From: Alitta virens
Taxonomy: Eukaryota; Annelida; Polychaeta; Phyllodocida; Nereididae
Direction of reading: 5' to 3'
NCBI GenBank assembly: GCA_932294295.1
Contig: OW028585.1
Span: 15,408,771 to 15,472,770, forward strand
DNA length: 64,000 nt
Made by a program: the position numbers and the translations under genes. Shown piece by piece: positions 40,561 through 52,470 of this stretch; the first letter of the stretch is position 1; every line of letters begins with the position of its first letter. Below the pieces are notes generated by a model. The model made no database searches. It was not told the origin of the DNA and saw only the letters and a list, made by a program, of their open reading frames with translations.

Positions 40561-42203
40561 GATTTTCAGGAAAGAATTCATCCAGAAATCAAAGCAGAAC
40601 AAGATTAGAGCCCGTAGTCGCCGCCATTTAGCGCCGCCGCCAGTCATTATTCATCCAAGTCAAGTCAAGTCATCAGAAGCCAAGTCGCCGCTGATTTTAA
40701 TTCATGAAGCCGCCACTAGGGGGCTGGCCCAAGCGCCACCTGGCAATGCTTTTATAATCAAAAAGCTCTGATATTCCATGAAAATGTCCACAGAAGATGA
40801 CATGTGAGTTTCATGTAAAAGCCACATTTGGGATTTGATTTTCCATAACAATGTGAAAAAGGAGAATTTCAGAAAATATATTATTGGTTTAAAAATTTCT
40901 GTGAAATATACATCAGCTCATTAAGTGCTAATAAATTTAAAAAGAAGTCAAGTCATTTAGTGCCAAGTCAAGTCACCAGGAATGACTGAAGTCATTGAAT
41001 TCTGTCAAGTCAAGTCATGTCAAAAAATGCAAGTGACTACGGGCTCTAAACAAAATGGATCCCTTCTCCGAGAATCATTGCCTCTAGAAATAAAACCAGA
41101 AATTTGTGATTCAAAATCCCCAAGAAGAAAATGACGTGGAGATGACAACTTCTGAAGTAATCCTACCAGAATTTTATGGCCCGAATCCCGTGGAGATCAC
41201 TCCTGGTGAAGTAAAACTAGAAAAAGAGGATTCTGGTATTCAAATATCTCCGACGCAGGACTACAAGAATACCGTCATGGGTACAGTTAGAGGAATGCCT
41301 GAGTATACTTCAGGCGCTGATGATGCTTGTCCACAAAATTATCAACCGCACAGTAGCAAAGTGAAAAGAACTTGTGGTGAAACAGAGCAGACCTGCAATG
41401 TATGTGGGAAAGGATTTACGCAGAAAAGTAATCTGACCAAACACATGAGGATACACACTGGAGAGAAACCATACACTTGCAATGAATGTGGGAAAGGATT
41501 TTTAGTGCCAAGTAAGCTGACCATGCACACAAGGATACACACTGGAGAGAAACCATACACTTGCTATGTCTGTGGGAAAGCATTTAACAGGCAAAGTAAC
41601 TTGATCATCCACAAGAGGATACACAGTGAACAGAGACCTTACACTTGCAATGTCTGTGGGAAAGGATTAAAAATACATCTCAAATTACTGAACACATGAT
41701 GATACACAGTACTAATGAAAGGCCATACACTTGTGTTGTTTGTGGGAAAGGATTTAAAAAGGCATATAGACTTACCCAACACATGGTGATACACAGTCAA
41801 GAGAGACCTCATACTTGCAGTGTCTGTGGGAAAAGATTTACTGTGCAAAAATACCTGACAATACACATGAGGATACACAGTGGAGAGAGATGTTACACTT
41901 GTGTTGTATGTGGATAAGGATTTACACAGCAAGGTACCCTGACCAGACACTTGAAAACACACAGTGGAGAGAAACCTATAATTTTCTATGTCTGTGGGAA
42001 AGGATTTATAGAACAGAGTATTCTGACCACACACATGAAGATACTTTACACCTGCAGTATCTGTGGGACAGGTTTTCTACAAAACATATGCTGAAGAGGC
42101 ACATGTCAATGCATAGTGGAGAGAAACCTCACACTTGCGAAGTCCGTGGGAAAAGATTTGCATATTTGTGTGTCCTCACAAGCCACATACGGATACATAT
42201 ATA
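40561..42203 (+). pseudogene. C2H2 zinc-finger pseudogene, paralogue of gene A
   Basis: The exon start matches gene A (phase-1 acceptor, then FQERIHPEIKAE-type text). A MITE interrupts the coding exon after 40607. Beyond it the acidic region carries one extra base near 41110, switching frame. Three to four intact fingers follow. A one-base loss near 41669 then shifts the frame, and an AAA-to-TAA change at about 41916 stops the array. Last come decayed fingers up to 42200. IKPE and VKLE motifs remain readable. It cannot encode a full-length protein. The open stretch 41106-41699 (GTG start) is a remnant. Confidence 0.88.
40608..41046. mobile_element. Tc1/mariner-type MITE, copy 2, inside a finger-gene exon
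   Basis: A 439-base element with ends GAGCCCGTAGTC / GACTACGGGCTC and TA duplications at 40606-40607 and 41047-41048. It matches 28253-28706. It splits the coding exon of the zinc-finger pseudogene: flanking exon text is continuous in gene A at about 26013-26025. Confidence 0.88.
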
Positions 42204-43600
42204 ACTCTCTACCAAACAATATTTGTCTCAAGGCCTGCCCAGGAATTACAAACAAGCAGTTTTTGGTGTTTAAAGATAACTTGCAGTTTACTGTAATGAT
42301 ATTGTGAAAATTAGACATTTTTGGTGAGTTAATCTTTTATATATATAATGTGAAGGACTCATCTGCATTGGCTGAAGAGTCATGAAATTGAATATAGTGA
42401 TATAATGTTTAATTAAGTAGACATTTCAATAGATGGCAGCATTGTATAAATGGCCGTACAGTTGGTTGAGGTATACAATAGAATATATCAGGTCACATGA
42501 CATGATGAAGGGAGTTCATAGGCTGGTAGGTGGGGATCGATGTGGTGGTGATAGTAATGTCAGTAGAAATAGTGGATTTAAGTGACGAACCTGAATTAAG
42601 TGTTGTGACTCTTGTAGAAAAAACTGGAAGGGGGTCAACCAAGGAGGTGTCTCATTGGTTGTTGGTGTCATGTGACCATATTGTTCTACATTTAGAAATT
42701 GCTTGCTGGGAGGGCCCCAGACAAATGAGATTTATTGCATGAAGTCTTGTTTAAGGGTGCTAATGACAAGGGTGCTAATGATTTTAACAGTTTTAAACTC
42801 TCTATTAAACAGATTGATACCACAAACAATTTTAGTGATCTGTTTTATGGATAAATGTTTATAAAAATGTTATCTATATATATATATGTGTGTGTGTGTG
42901 TTATTTTATTATTCTACATATTGTACATATATTTAATTTGTCACAAAATAGCCATTGGCTCGTGTTTTTAATATTGTACAGTGACTTTTGTTATTGTTAT
43001 GGTTATGTGTCATGCACCTAGCATGGCTGTTAGTTCAGTGCATAATGCAGTATGTACCCCCAATTTAGCCTAGATTCGCTACAAATGGTTACATTTGGCT
43101 AGTATAAGTAGGATCAAGTAAACAACAAGATTTAGCAGGGGAAAAGGCTTGCAGAGGGATCATAGCAGATAGGAAGATGTATGTATGATGATGTGATGCA
43201 AGAAAGACTTGAACTGGTTCTGGTGTTCCCTTATTCCATGACACTGCAAGGGACACAGCCTGACTTCCGGTGGTCAACAGGTCCACCCGGACCTCATCAC
43301 GGAAGCGAACAACACCCCCATTCTATGAAATGTGAGTAACGCAGAAAAAACAGCTACGTTGCAGTTATTGTTACATCTGTGGTTGCTCCACACATGAAGT
43401 ACCACAATGATAACAGTGGATATAAACCTATAAGCTTGAGGCAGGGCGGCCAACTCTGTCGCATTCAGCATGAGACACTTAAGCTTAAGAACATATCCTG
43501 GGGGGATGGAAATGGTGAATCCCCCCCCCCCCCCTCAACAAAGCAAGTGGGAGGATGATCATAAAAATTACCCCCCCCCCCTTAGAAATTTACTAAACAC
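42204..43600. other. Spacer with microsatellite and poly-C tracts
   Basis: No gene is visible. A TA/TG microsatellite lies at about 42875-42900. C runs of 14 and 11 bases lie at 43521-43534 and 43571-43581, bracketing the start of the finger fragment that follows. Confidence 0.5.
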
Positions 43601-44160
43601 GGTGTTGAGAAACCTTATATTTGCAATGTTTGTGGCAAAGGATTTACACGTTCTTTTAGCATAGTCACACACATGAAAATACACAGTGGCGAGAACCCTC
43701 ACACTTGTGATGTCTGTGGGAAAGGATTTATACAGCAAGGTTCCTTGACCATGCACATGAGGATACACAGTGGAGAGAAACCTTACACTTGTGATGTCTG
43801 TGGGAAAGGATTTAAACATCAAAGTACCCTGACTGGACACATGAGGATACACACTGGAGAGAGACCTTACATGTGCAGTATCTGTGGGAAAAGAGTTACA
43901 CAGCAGCCTGACCTGACCACACACATGAGGATAGACAGTGGAGAGAGACCTTACACTTGCAATGCCTGTGGGAAAGGATTTAAAATGCAGCGTCACCTGA
44001 CCAGACACATGAAGACGCATATTGGAGAGAGATTGTAGCCTTGCTATATCTGTCAGTCTGAGGTAAAGGATTTGCATTGCAAATACGCCAAGCCAAACAC
44101 ACGATGATGATACACCATACAGATAACAGCGGAGATTTTGGGCTAAATTGTATGGTCGAG
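43600..44160 (+). pseudogene. Truncated C2H2 finger array
   Basis: About five to six fingers (43610-44030) with no acidic N-terminus or start. The first finger is in a different frame from the others, the open part is 43673-44038, and it ends at TAG. The finger order (ARSF, IQQGS, KHQST, then KMQRHL) and the 3' flank to 44160 match the ends of genes B and D. It is a partial duplicate. Confidence 0.8.
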
Positions 44161-44634
44161 TTAGCGTAATATGTATCCTCCTGTGTTGCCAGGTTAGGTT
44201 CCCTAGATGTGGGAATGCCTATTTTATTAATGTATTGCAGGCCTTGTTAACCAAAAGGACAGGACTACTGCATGGGGAGGCCCCGCTGAATGATAGGGAT
44301 TTATTTGGGCCTGAGTGGGATAGAATATTATTTCAGGGCGAAACTGAGGCCATCAACCTGAATTGCAATTGAATGGTTGAGCAGAGTAAATTAGGGCAAA
44401 ACCTGTATAAAAAATTATATTAGCAAGTACCGTTTCTGCATAAGTTGGACTAGGGATTTTTGACTGGACAATACTGTAACTTGTCCATGCAACTCCTGAA
44501 TGGTTTATAAATGTATTTGGGACATAGAAATATCTGGTTGAACAGGTCACATCCTGTGAGGTGTCAAGCGTGAATTGCAATTCATAGTCACAGCCTCCAA
44601 GAAATTAACCATAGAGTATGCCTACTGAATAGTT
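44161..44634. repeat. Finger-gene 3' flank duplicate and spacer
   Basis: The start matches 51715-51850 and 32810-32930 (GAGTTAGCATAATATG..., TTCCCTAGACGTGG). The rest matches 35850-36060 without the SINE. Non-coding. Confidence 0.55.
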
Positions 44635-44659
44635 GATTTTCACGGAAGTTTCTTTATAT

Positions 44660-44760
44660 TTCCACCAGGTGGCTGCGACAGAATACTGCAATTCTATTGG
44701 CTGGGAAAGTTCCCGCCCTTCACTGGTATTGGATTAGCCAAAGTGCATCCAAGCAGCAGT
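44660..44760 (+). promoter_or_regulatory. CCAAT / GC-box promoter-like block, copy 2
   Basis: CCACCAGGTGGCTGC, CTATTGGCTGG, TTCCCGCCC and ATTGG occur in the same order and spacing as at 39390-39480. Conservation of the motif order between diverged copies is the main support. It could serve gene D, whose exon is 4.7 kb downstream. Confidence 0.4.
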
Positions 44761-46669
44761 ATTTTTAGTGCATTTTAATGTATATTTAACATCTTATCAT
44801 TCAGTTGGTACCTGTTATTTCCATGAGAAAGTTGTTTTTATTCAATAGGTTAGTTATGATCTTTTATGTCTGAAAAGCAAAATGAGTTATAAGAGGAGAA
44901 GATAGACTTATGTCTTGTTGAATTCAGGGCTTCTCAGTGAAAAGACTCTATTATCAGATCTATCAGTGCAGTACTTGCCCCCTTTTGGTATCAGAGTAAA
45001 TATTCGATGACCAGTGGTGTGTCCCTGTACGTAATTGATGATAATTTAGCTGCTCATATCCATATATATTTAACTTAATTTATTTGCTTTCTTAAACTTT
45101 AGGCGCATCTCCAAAAATAACATTCAACCGAGGAAATTTTTTCTATCTGATGTATTTACATTGTCAATTGTACACTGGTTATTTTGTTATTCCGTTTGTA
45201 ACTAAGTTATTGTTGTTGAATAAAACCATATATATATTTATATATATAAGACAATATTATGTGTTGCCAGGCTGTTATATTATGGATATATCTAGCGGGT
45301 CTCCAAATCGAATACACCCTAGCTGTTCCACTGATGTCAAGCGAGAATGGTCTCTAAAATTTCCAAGAAAACATGTAAGTCAAGGTAGACATAGAATATC
45401 ATTAAAAGTATTTCAAAATATAAGATGATGTCGCAACAGTCTGATGAATGACATCATTACTTTAAAATAACTTGAGTTTCAATCACCAAAGCATGTAAGC
45501 TGAAAACATTGAAATTAAAATAAATTGTGTCCTGGCCTCTGATTGGCTAAATCTGGTCTTGTTTTGAGGTCTAAACCAATTAGATGGCAGGTTACATCCC
45601 CTAATATGGTGCTTTATCATGACAAGGCCCTTCCGTGATTGATCATACTGAGGGCAAAAACTGTATTAAACATTAGCGGGTACCGTTTCTGCATTAGTTG
45701 GACTGGGGTTTTTTGACTGGACAATACTGTAACTTGTCCATGCAACTCTCAAATTTATAAACATATTTGGGACATGGATATCTAATTATTAGTGATCCAT
45801 TGGGACCATGTTGTTATCTACCATTCCTTCCAGCCTGTTCATTTCTTCTCGTTTCATAACAAATTGCTATTGCCAACGGGCATATTTTTAGTTGAAAATG
45901 ACACTGGCTAAACTGTTTCAGCTGTATTTCAAATTAAGCATTGCTATAGCTAGGTAAAACTTACTTATGCTCAAACTATATAGATTTCCTGTTCTGAGCA
46001 GGATATATCCAACAAAAATGCTAGTTAACTCCCTCATGAGTGCAAACTGTACTTTCATTGCTTAATAATAGCAGTTAATTTAAACAATTCAAATGATCAA
46101 ACAAGTTAGTAATACGTCTTTGGCGTCAACAAAAATTTAAACTCCCGACTACGAGCTAAATAACCATAACTTAGTCCTAATTAAACTGAATCCAGACAAA
46201 AGAAGTGGACTTTATCCAACCATATTTGGAGGTAATGCCTTTTACTTTCTTTTTGGTCCTGAGGCTGTACTTCTGTGTAGAGTGATTTCTTCGTTTTTTT
46301 TTAAATATGTATTTAAATGATTTTGTTTCAGAGTCTTCAGACTCTCTAATCCAGAATCAATTTATGAGCTGACCTGGGCAGATCTAGTTTACCCTGGTTT
46401 GCTTCAGGTGGCAGCACTGTACAGTTGCCAAAATTATTGGCATTTCCTGGATCTGAACCTATACCTATGAACAAAAAATAATGATGAATTGAACATACCA
46501 TCCGATATTAAATGATGCATGACAATTGCATAATGCCTTACACTGGATTTTACCTAAGGAGTAGTGAGGAGTAGGCCCAATGTTCTTTGATTTGCCTCTG
46601 CATGACTGAAACAATTTGTACAAGTTCTTCCTTTTCTTTTTCCTACAATTTGTAGCAAATCAAACAAAG
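44761..46669. other. Spacer or intron, duplicated in part
   Basis: 45640-46060 resembles 35960-36000 and 36264-36560. 46375-46540 resembles 38990-39130. No coding region is supported. Confidence 0.5.
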
Positions 46670-46930
46670 CTGAAACCGGCACTGCACAGTGGCAAGAAAC
46701 TGCACATTTGCAATGTTTGTGGAAAACAATTTGCTTATCCTCATCGTCTGACCAATCACTTGGGGATACACGGTGGAGAAACCCTTATATACTGGACAAG
46801 AATCTCTGACTAGACACAAAAAAAAGGCACAGCAGATCGAGGATTAAGACACCTGATTAGCCAGGCACATACTTTTTAATTTCTGACTTTTTTTCGCCTA
46901 GTTGTTGGATTTAATTCTTTTTTAGTATGA
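46670..46930 (+). pseudogene. Relic zinc finger
   Basis: One readable finger (HICNVCGKQFAYPHRLTNHLGIH) runs into broken text that matches the relic at 28970-29130. Neither relic has a usable frame beyond one finger. Confidence 0.65.
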
Positions 46931-47099
46931 ATTAAAACGTGATGAAATGACTAATGGTGGGGGAGCTGCACAGGATGACCTTTTTTAGTAATTAGACTTA
47001 ATTAACTTGCTTAACGATATCAAATATGTTGCATATATATGACTTTTAAGACAATGGATAATGACTTTTAAGACAATGGATAATGAACAAAATACACAT

Positions 47100-47560
47100 A
47101 TTTCATCATGAAACTTGTATACTGAGATAATATTAAACCCACATTGAATGTAAAACATGTATCTAAATTTATGAATAGATTATTTGTTGTTCAAGTGTAA
47201 TTTCCCTGATGTACTACAGATGGCAGCATGGTACGGTTGTCAAGCCCAGTTATTCATTATATGAGATTCCATCAATTTCCACCCCTGTTACAGCCTTGTG
47301 GGTGGCAAATAACGTTTTTTTATGTTGCATTTTTAAGACATCTATTTGCTACACTGCAATGTTGTGTGGTTTAAGCAGAATATGTCAAGGGAAACTATCC
47401 ATGCAGCTAAAATTTCCTGCTGAGACACCTGGCATTTTGAGATGGATCATTTCCAATGATTTGTTCCTGATCTCTCTGCAAGGTCTCGCATTCAACCAGT
47501 GGTCCAAGTGATATACAAAGCTTTAAGCAGCAGTCCTTTTTTGCTAGTGCAATGGGTAAG
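47100..47560 (+). repeat. Dispersed duplicated spacer block, copy 3
   Basis: Third copy of the block seen at 905 and 29575, about 1.9 kb upstream of gene D. The CTCF-like motif is altered here (CTACAGATGGCAGC). Confidence 0.65.
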
Positions 47561-47920
47561 AGAGTTTTCTTTGAATCCAGTAGGTGTTTACAGCATGGAC
47601 ACAAGTTTATCAGCAGCTAATCTGTGTTTGCACACATTTTTAATGAGCAACACTCCCTGCACCTGTACCCAGGGGCGTCGATTCAGGGAGGGGGGGGGGG
47701 CGGGGGGGGGGGGGAAATATTCCCCCCACTTTCTGAGAAGAGGGGGGGGATGATCAATGCAATTAACCTCATCACTCATGAAGTTCAAGGCTCTGAACCA
47801 CACAGTTATTAGGTTTTATTATATAGCCACAGAAGACATAATGTGAAAATTCCCAGCCAACTCTTTACAAGGAATACTGTGCCTTTAAAGCTCTTTAACA
47901 AATATATTTAATAAGTCAGT
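47561..47920. other. Spacer with G-run
   Basis: Almost uninterrupted G from 47690 to 47714, followed by mixed C and G runs to 47750. No gene. Confidence 0.5.
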
Positions 47921-48137
47921 GAACCATGTGAAAGAATGTATTCCAAAATACAAATAGCCCGAGCCTTTTCCATATTGGTTTAGGTTGAGAAAATACTTTA
48001 ACAAAGTGTCCAATGAATCCTTCTCTAGTTCATCCAAGGAGAGAACAACAATCTTAAAGTATTTTCTCAACCTTAACCAATATGGTCATGAGACTCGGGC
48101 TATTTGTATTTTGGAATACATTCTTTCACATGGTTCA
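47921..48137. repeat. Long hairpin-forming inverted repeat
   Basis: Arms of about 80 bases (47921-47999 and 48056-48137) are nearly exact reverse complements around a 56-base loop, except for a short unmatched patch after GCCCGAG. Degraded relatives occur at 25718 and 30480. Probably a foldback MITE; no clear target duplication was found. Confidence 0.85.
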
Positions 48138-48809
48138 GTTTTGACGTACTTACTCTTTAGTAAAATATCTGATCTTAATCTCGCAATAACTTAAGAAGCC
48201 ATAAAGAGCCATAGATGAGGCCATATCTCTAGTTCATCCAAGATCTCTCCTCAGAAATTCAGAATTGTTAGTGGCCCTTTATACTTGCATGACATCACGG
48301 GAGTTAATTACCCTGACCAGAGTTCAAGTGGGAATCACTGAGGCATGACCAAGAATCAAGGATGCATCAAAGCACACCTGTTGTTTCCTCATAACAATTA
48401 TGGGATTTTCCTGATGTGACCTGGCAAAAATATATTTTATTAAGTAAAGATGAGGGCAAATTAATGCAATCCTAGTTTATACCATGTATATATATCCTTT
48501 GATCAACCAATGATCAACTGACTCGGTGCAATGCCTGCAAAACTAACAAATTAGAGTCAGCAAATGTGTTACATAATAACAACCTATGTGACCTCATCCA
48601 ATGATATGATGACCTCACAATTTTGGTGATATAATAACTGGCTCAACAAAAATAGGTCAGTCAGATACTGATTAATAACCATGCAATTGAAAAAGAAACA
48701 GGCATTGGATGATTATGTTATTACCATGGCAAGAGACAGCAGTTTTATCTCCCTGGTATCATCCCGAGGCTTTATCAACTTGAGGCTGTATGTTTGTAAG
48801 ACCTGTTGG
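48138..48809. other. Spacer
   Basis: No gene, RNA or recognisable element; partly similar to 30590-30760 upstream of gene B (GGCATGACCAAGAA, TTCCTGATGTGAC). Confidence 0.4.
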
Positions 48810-48817
48810 GTCTCATG

Positions 48818-49156
48818 TAAGGCTGTACACCTTTATCTTTAAAACGATACGATATGTATCACGATACAGTAAAATGTATACGTATCGTTAAATTTTATCA
48901 ATTAGTAATTTAGTACATATATATAAAAGTATATTATAAACCTAAAATAATCAAAAGATACTATCAGATTTAAGAATCGCTGATATTTTTCTTCACAAAC
49001 ACTGGAACATCTGGGTAGCAGGTGTCCTATTTGCTCAAAAACGCCGTTCTGCATACCGTTCAAGTTTATCGTTAGTAATAATAACGGTTATCAATACCCG
49101 TATCGTTAACCTTATACCGGTACAAACGGTATATCGAGAACCGGTGTACAGCCCTA
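48818..49156. mobile_element. hAT-type MITE
   Basis: A 339-base AT-rich element with inverted ends TAAGGCTGTACACC / GGTGTACAGCCCTA and an 8-base target duplication GTCTCATG (48810-48817 and 49157-49164). The 8-base duplication and end sequence fit hAT. No coding capacity. Confidence 0.9.
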
Positions 49157-49409
49157 GTCTCATGATAACTACAGGTCTAAGGTGAAGATACCAAGGAGAT
49201 TTGGTCTCTAGCTGTATTATAACCTAAAAGAACCATTGACCCAACCTGGTAGCAAAAATAAGGCAATGCACAACAGCACAATGCATGCTCCAGTTAGGCC
49301 TGTCTAGTTGCCCCCTACCAAGCACAGATATGAAAGACCTTATAGTTAGTAAATCTGTAAAAGTATGCACTGATTAAAAAAAAATTATGAATTATCTTGA
49401 ACATTTCAG

Positions 49410-51529
49410 ACAACTGGGCTTCTCAGCAGATCATAACTGAACATAACTACAGCATACAAGGTCCCGGTAATCAGAACTCTGAAGTAGTCAACCCTCAAAA
49501 CTTCCAGACCGTGGTTAAAGGGAACTGCCAAGGTATTGGGGTTATTACTTTGCAAGTTGTCCATGTTCAAGATTTGCAAGAGCTTGCGACAGCTGGATTG
49601 CCTGGTCTCAGTGCTCAGAGCCATCAAGGTGATGTTCATGATTCTGAAGTTCAAGAAATCATGCAAGAACAAGATGACGTTGCTCCTATAGAAATAAAGC
49701 CGTTATGCTCTGATATTCCTCTCCTTCATTTAAATGATTTTACAAAAGAAAGAAATTTGGAAGTTACACAACCTGAATCTCCTCATCTAGACCATCCGTT
49801 GGAAATAAATCCCGCAGAAGTAAAACCAGAAAATCATCAATCTGCCACCAACATGTCGCAAGTGAATGATAGCAATAAAAGTAGCGTAAATACAATCAAA
49901 CATTTTGTTGCCAGTGCAGGACCTTCCCATTCAAATGTCGGTGAAAAAGGATTCGATAGACAAAATTTCCTGGCCCTAAACTGGACAACACACCGTGTAG
50001 AGAGTCCAATCACTTGCGATGAATGTGGAGAAGGTTTTACAAAGTACAGTCAACTGAATAAACACATGAAGATACACAAACGTGAGAGACCTTTCAGCTG
50101 TCATATATGTGGGAAAGGATTAACATCACTAAATGAGCTGATCAGACATGCAAGGAAACACAGTGGAGAGAAACATACTTGCGAAGTTTGTGGTAAAGAA
50201 TATGCATGTCCTAGTAGCCTAACCGCACACATGAAAATACACAGTGGAGAGAGACCTTACACTTGTAATGTCTGTGGGAAAGGATTTACACAGCAAAGTG
50301 TCCTGACCACACACATGAGGATACATAGTGGAAATAGACCTTACACTTGTGATGTCTGTGGGAAAGGATTTACATATCAAAGTAGCCTGACCCCACACAT
50401 GAGGATACACACTGGAGAGAAACCTTATGCTTGCCATGTCTGTGAGAAAAGATTTACACAGCAAGGTGCTCTGGCCATGCACATGAGGATACACAGTAAT
50501 GAAAGAACGTACACTTGCAATATTTGTGGAAAACAGTTTAAATATTTAAACAGCCTGACCATGCATATGAGGGTACACAGTAGTGAAAGAACTTACATTT
50601 GTAATATTTGTGGAAAACAGTTTAAATATTTAAACAGCCTGACCAATCACATGAGGATACACAGTGGAGAGAAGCCTTACATTTGCAGTATCTGTAAGAA
50701 AGGATTTAAAGTGCAAAGTGACTTGACCCAACACATGAGGATGCACAATAGGGAGAGACCTTATAAGTGCATTGTCTGTGAGAAAGACTTTATTGTGAAA
50801 AGTAATTTGGCCAGACACATGAGGATACACAGTGGAGAGAGACCTTACACTTGCAATGTCTGTGGGATAGGATTTGTACAGCAAAGTAACCTGACCAAAC
50901 ACATGAGGATACACAGTGGAGAGAAACCTTACACTTGCAATGTCTGTGGGAAAAGATTTACAGATCAAAGTAACCTGACCAAACACATGAGATTTCACAC
51001 TGGAGAGAAACCGTACACTTGCAACACCTGTGGGAAAGGATTTACACAGCAAAGTGACCTGACCAGACACATAGGGATCCACAATGGAGAGAAACCGTTT
51101 ATTTGCAGTGTCTGTGGGAAAGGATTTACAGATCAAAGTAATATGACCAAACACACGAGGATACACAGTGGGGAGAAGAAGCCTTATACTTGCAATGTCT
51201 GTGGGAAAGGATTTACAGAAAAAGATCACCTGACCACACACATGAGTTTACACACTAGAGAGAGAACGTTCACTTGTAATAGTTGTGGGAAAGGATTTAG
51301 ACTGAAAAGTACGCTGAGCATACACATGAGGATACACAATGGAGAGAAACCTTACACTTGCAATGTCTGTGGGAAAGGATTTACACAGCAGCCTCACCTG
51401 ACCACACACATGAGGATACACACAGGAGAGAAACCTTACACTTGCAATGCCTGTGGGAAAGGATTTACACAGCAAGGTTCCCTGACCATACATATGAGGA
51501 TACACGGTAGAGAGACCTTACACTTGTGA
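49410..51529 (+). CDS. C2H2 zinc-finger gene D, 3' exon (18 fingers)
   Basis: The exon follows the acceptor CTTGAACATTTCAG with a phase-1 entry codon. About 200 acidic, Gln-rich residues come first, with EIKPL and EVKPE motifs and close similarity to gene B. Eighteen canonical C2H2 fingers follow. Fingers seven and eight share KYLNSLT and are a fresh duplication. Linkers are mostly HSGE(K/R)P. The frame ends at a TGA reached after a 2-base loss in the last linker (near 51512), and a further finger and an older TAG lie just beyond, out of frame. The upstream exon with the start codon is not identified. Probable nuclear DNA-binding regulator. Confidence 0.85.
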
Positions 51530-51606
51530 TGTCTGTGGGAAAGGATTTAAAATGCAGCATCACCTGACCAGACACATGAAGATGCATATTGGAGACAGAT
51601 TGTAGC
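51530..51606 (+). pseudogene. Out-of-frame terminal finger of gene D
   Basis: Finger text (TGTGATGTCTGTGGGAAAGG, then KMQHHL) continues to a TAG at about 51601, in the frame lost by the 2-base deletion. The related fragment at 43970-44038 keeps this finger in frame. Confidence 0.75.
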
Positions 51607-52067
51607 CTTGCTATGTCTGTCAGTCTGAGGCAAAGGATTTGCATTGCAAATACACCAAGCCAAACACATGATGATGATACAGCATACGGATAACAGCAGA
51701 GAGAGATTTTGGGCTAAATTTTAGGACCATGGCTGAGTTAGCATGATATGTATCCTCCTGTGTGGTCAGGTTAGATTCCCTAGACGTGGAAATGCTAATT
51801 TTATTAATCTAAGGTAGGCTTCGGTAGCCAAAAGGGCAGAACTACAGCTAATGTTTGTGCCATTTTAAAGTTAAAACATAGGCTACTGCAGCAAAATATC
51901 CTAGGCAAATTTGCAAAAAATAAGCTAAGAATTCTTCCCGAAGTGTGAAATTTTACTAAAAGACCTCTGAACATTTTAGGGGGGAAGGGGTCACAATATG
52001 GTCAGTTTTTTACACCCTTAAAGGGAAACAAACCCTTTGAGCAGTTTACCTCTCAGATATTAGCTTG
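51607..52067. other. Gene D 3' flank
   Basis: Matches 44040-44230 and, more weakly, 32810-32930. Non-coding. Confidence 0.5.
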
Positions 52068-52244
52068 CGCCTTGCTCAGAGGTAGCGCTCTGGGCTTCCA
52101 ACCGCTGGGTGCCCGGTTCAATTCCCGGTCGAGCCTAAGTTGGATGGCTGTTTCATCCTTCGTCTCATTGCCATGGTCTCTGCCTGTCCTAATTAGCCCA
52201 ACTGGTGCAGAAATACAGGACGAAAAGCCCTAATCACACACACA
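52068..52244 (+). mobile_element. tRNA-derived SINE, copy 2
   Basis: Same head, body and CA tail as 36058-36249. It is flanked by CAGATATTAGCTTG / CAGATATTAACTTG (52054-52067 and 52245-52258), one mismatch apart. The head is slightly shortened, and the B box is changed to GGTTCAATTCC. Confidence 0.88.
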
Positions 52245-52349
52245 CAGATATTAACTTGGGTCCATACAAACATCCACGCTATACATAACTTGAATATAGG
52301 CCTATGCGCTGGTAATGAATTATCCTGCATTTATCAGCTCCGTGTTGTG

Positions 52350-52470
52350 AATTGCGGAGGCCGCCATTTACGACCTTCCCGGGTGTCTTGCACTTGCCGG
52401 CAACACGTAACTGTTGTCCTAGGTCTCAGCCAATGAGAGACATGTATTCTAGAGGCAGGCTTTGCAATCC
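52350..52470 (+). promoter_or_regulatory. Possible gene E promoter region
   Basis: A locally GC-rich patch in AT-rich surroundings contains GGCCGCCATTTACGACC (YY1-like) and TCAGCCAATGAG (CCAAT box). It lies 1.5 kb upstream of the gene E exon. Support is motif content only. Confidence 0.3.

Noticed and set aside
50630..51241. Long minus-strand frames opposite the finger arrays (also at 54801, 63330 and elsewhere)
   Set aside because: They repeat one antisense peptide per finger and follow from the codon pattern of C2H2 repeats.
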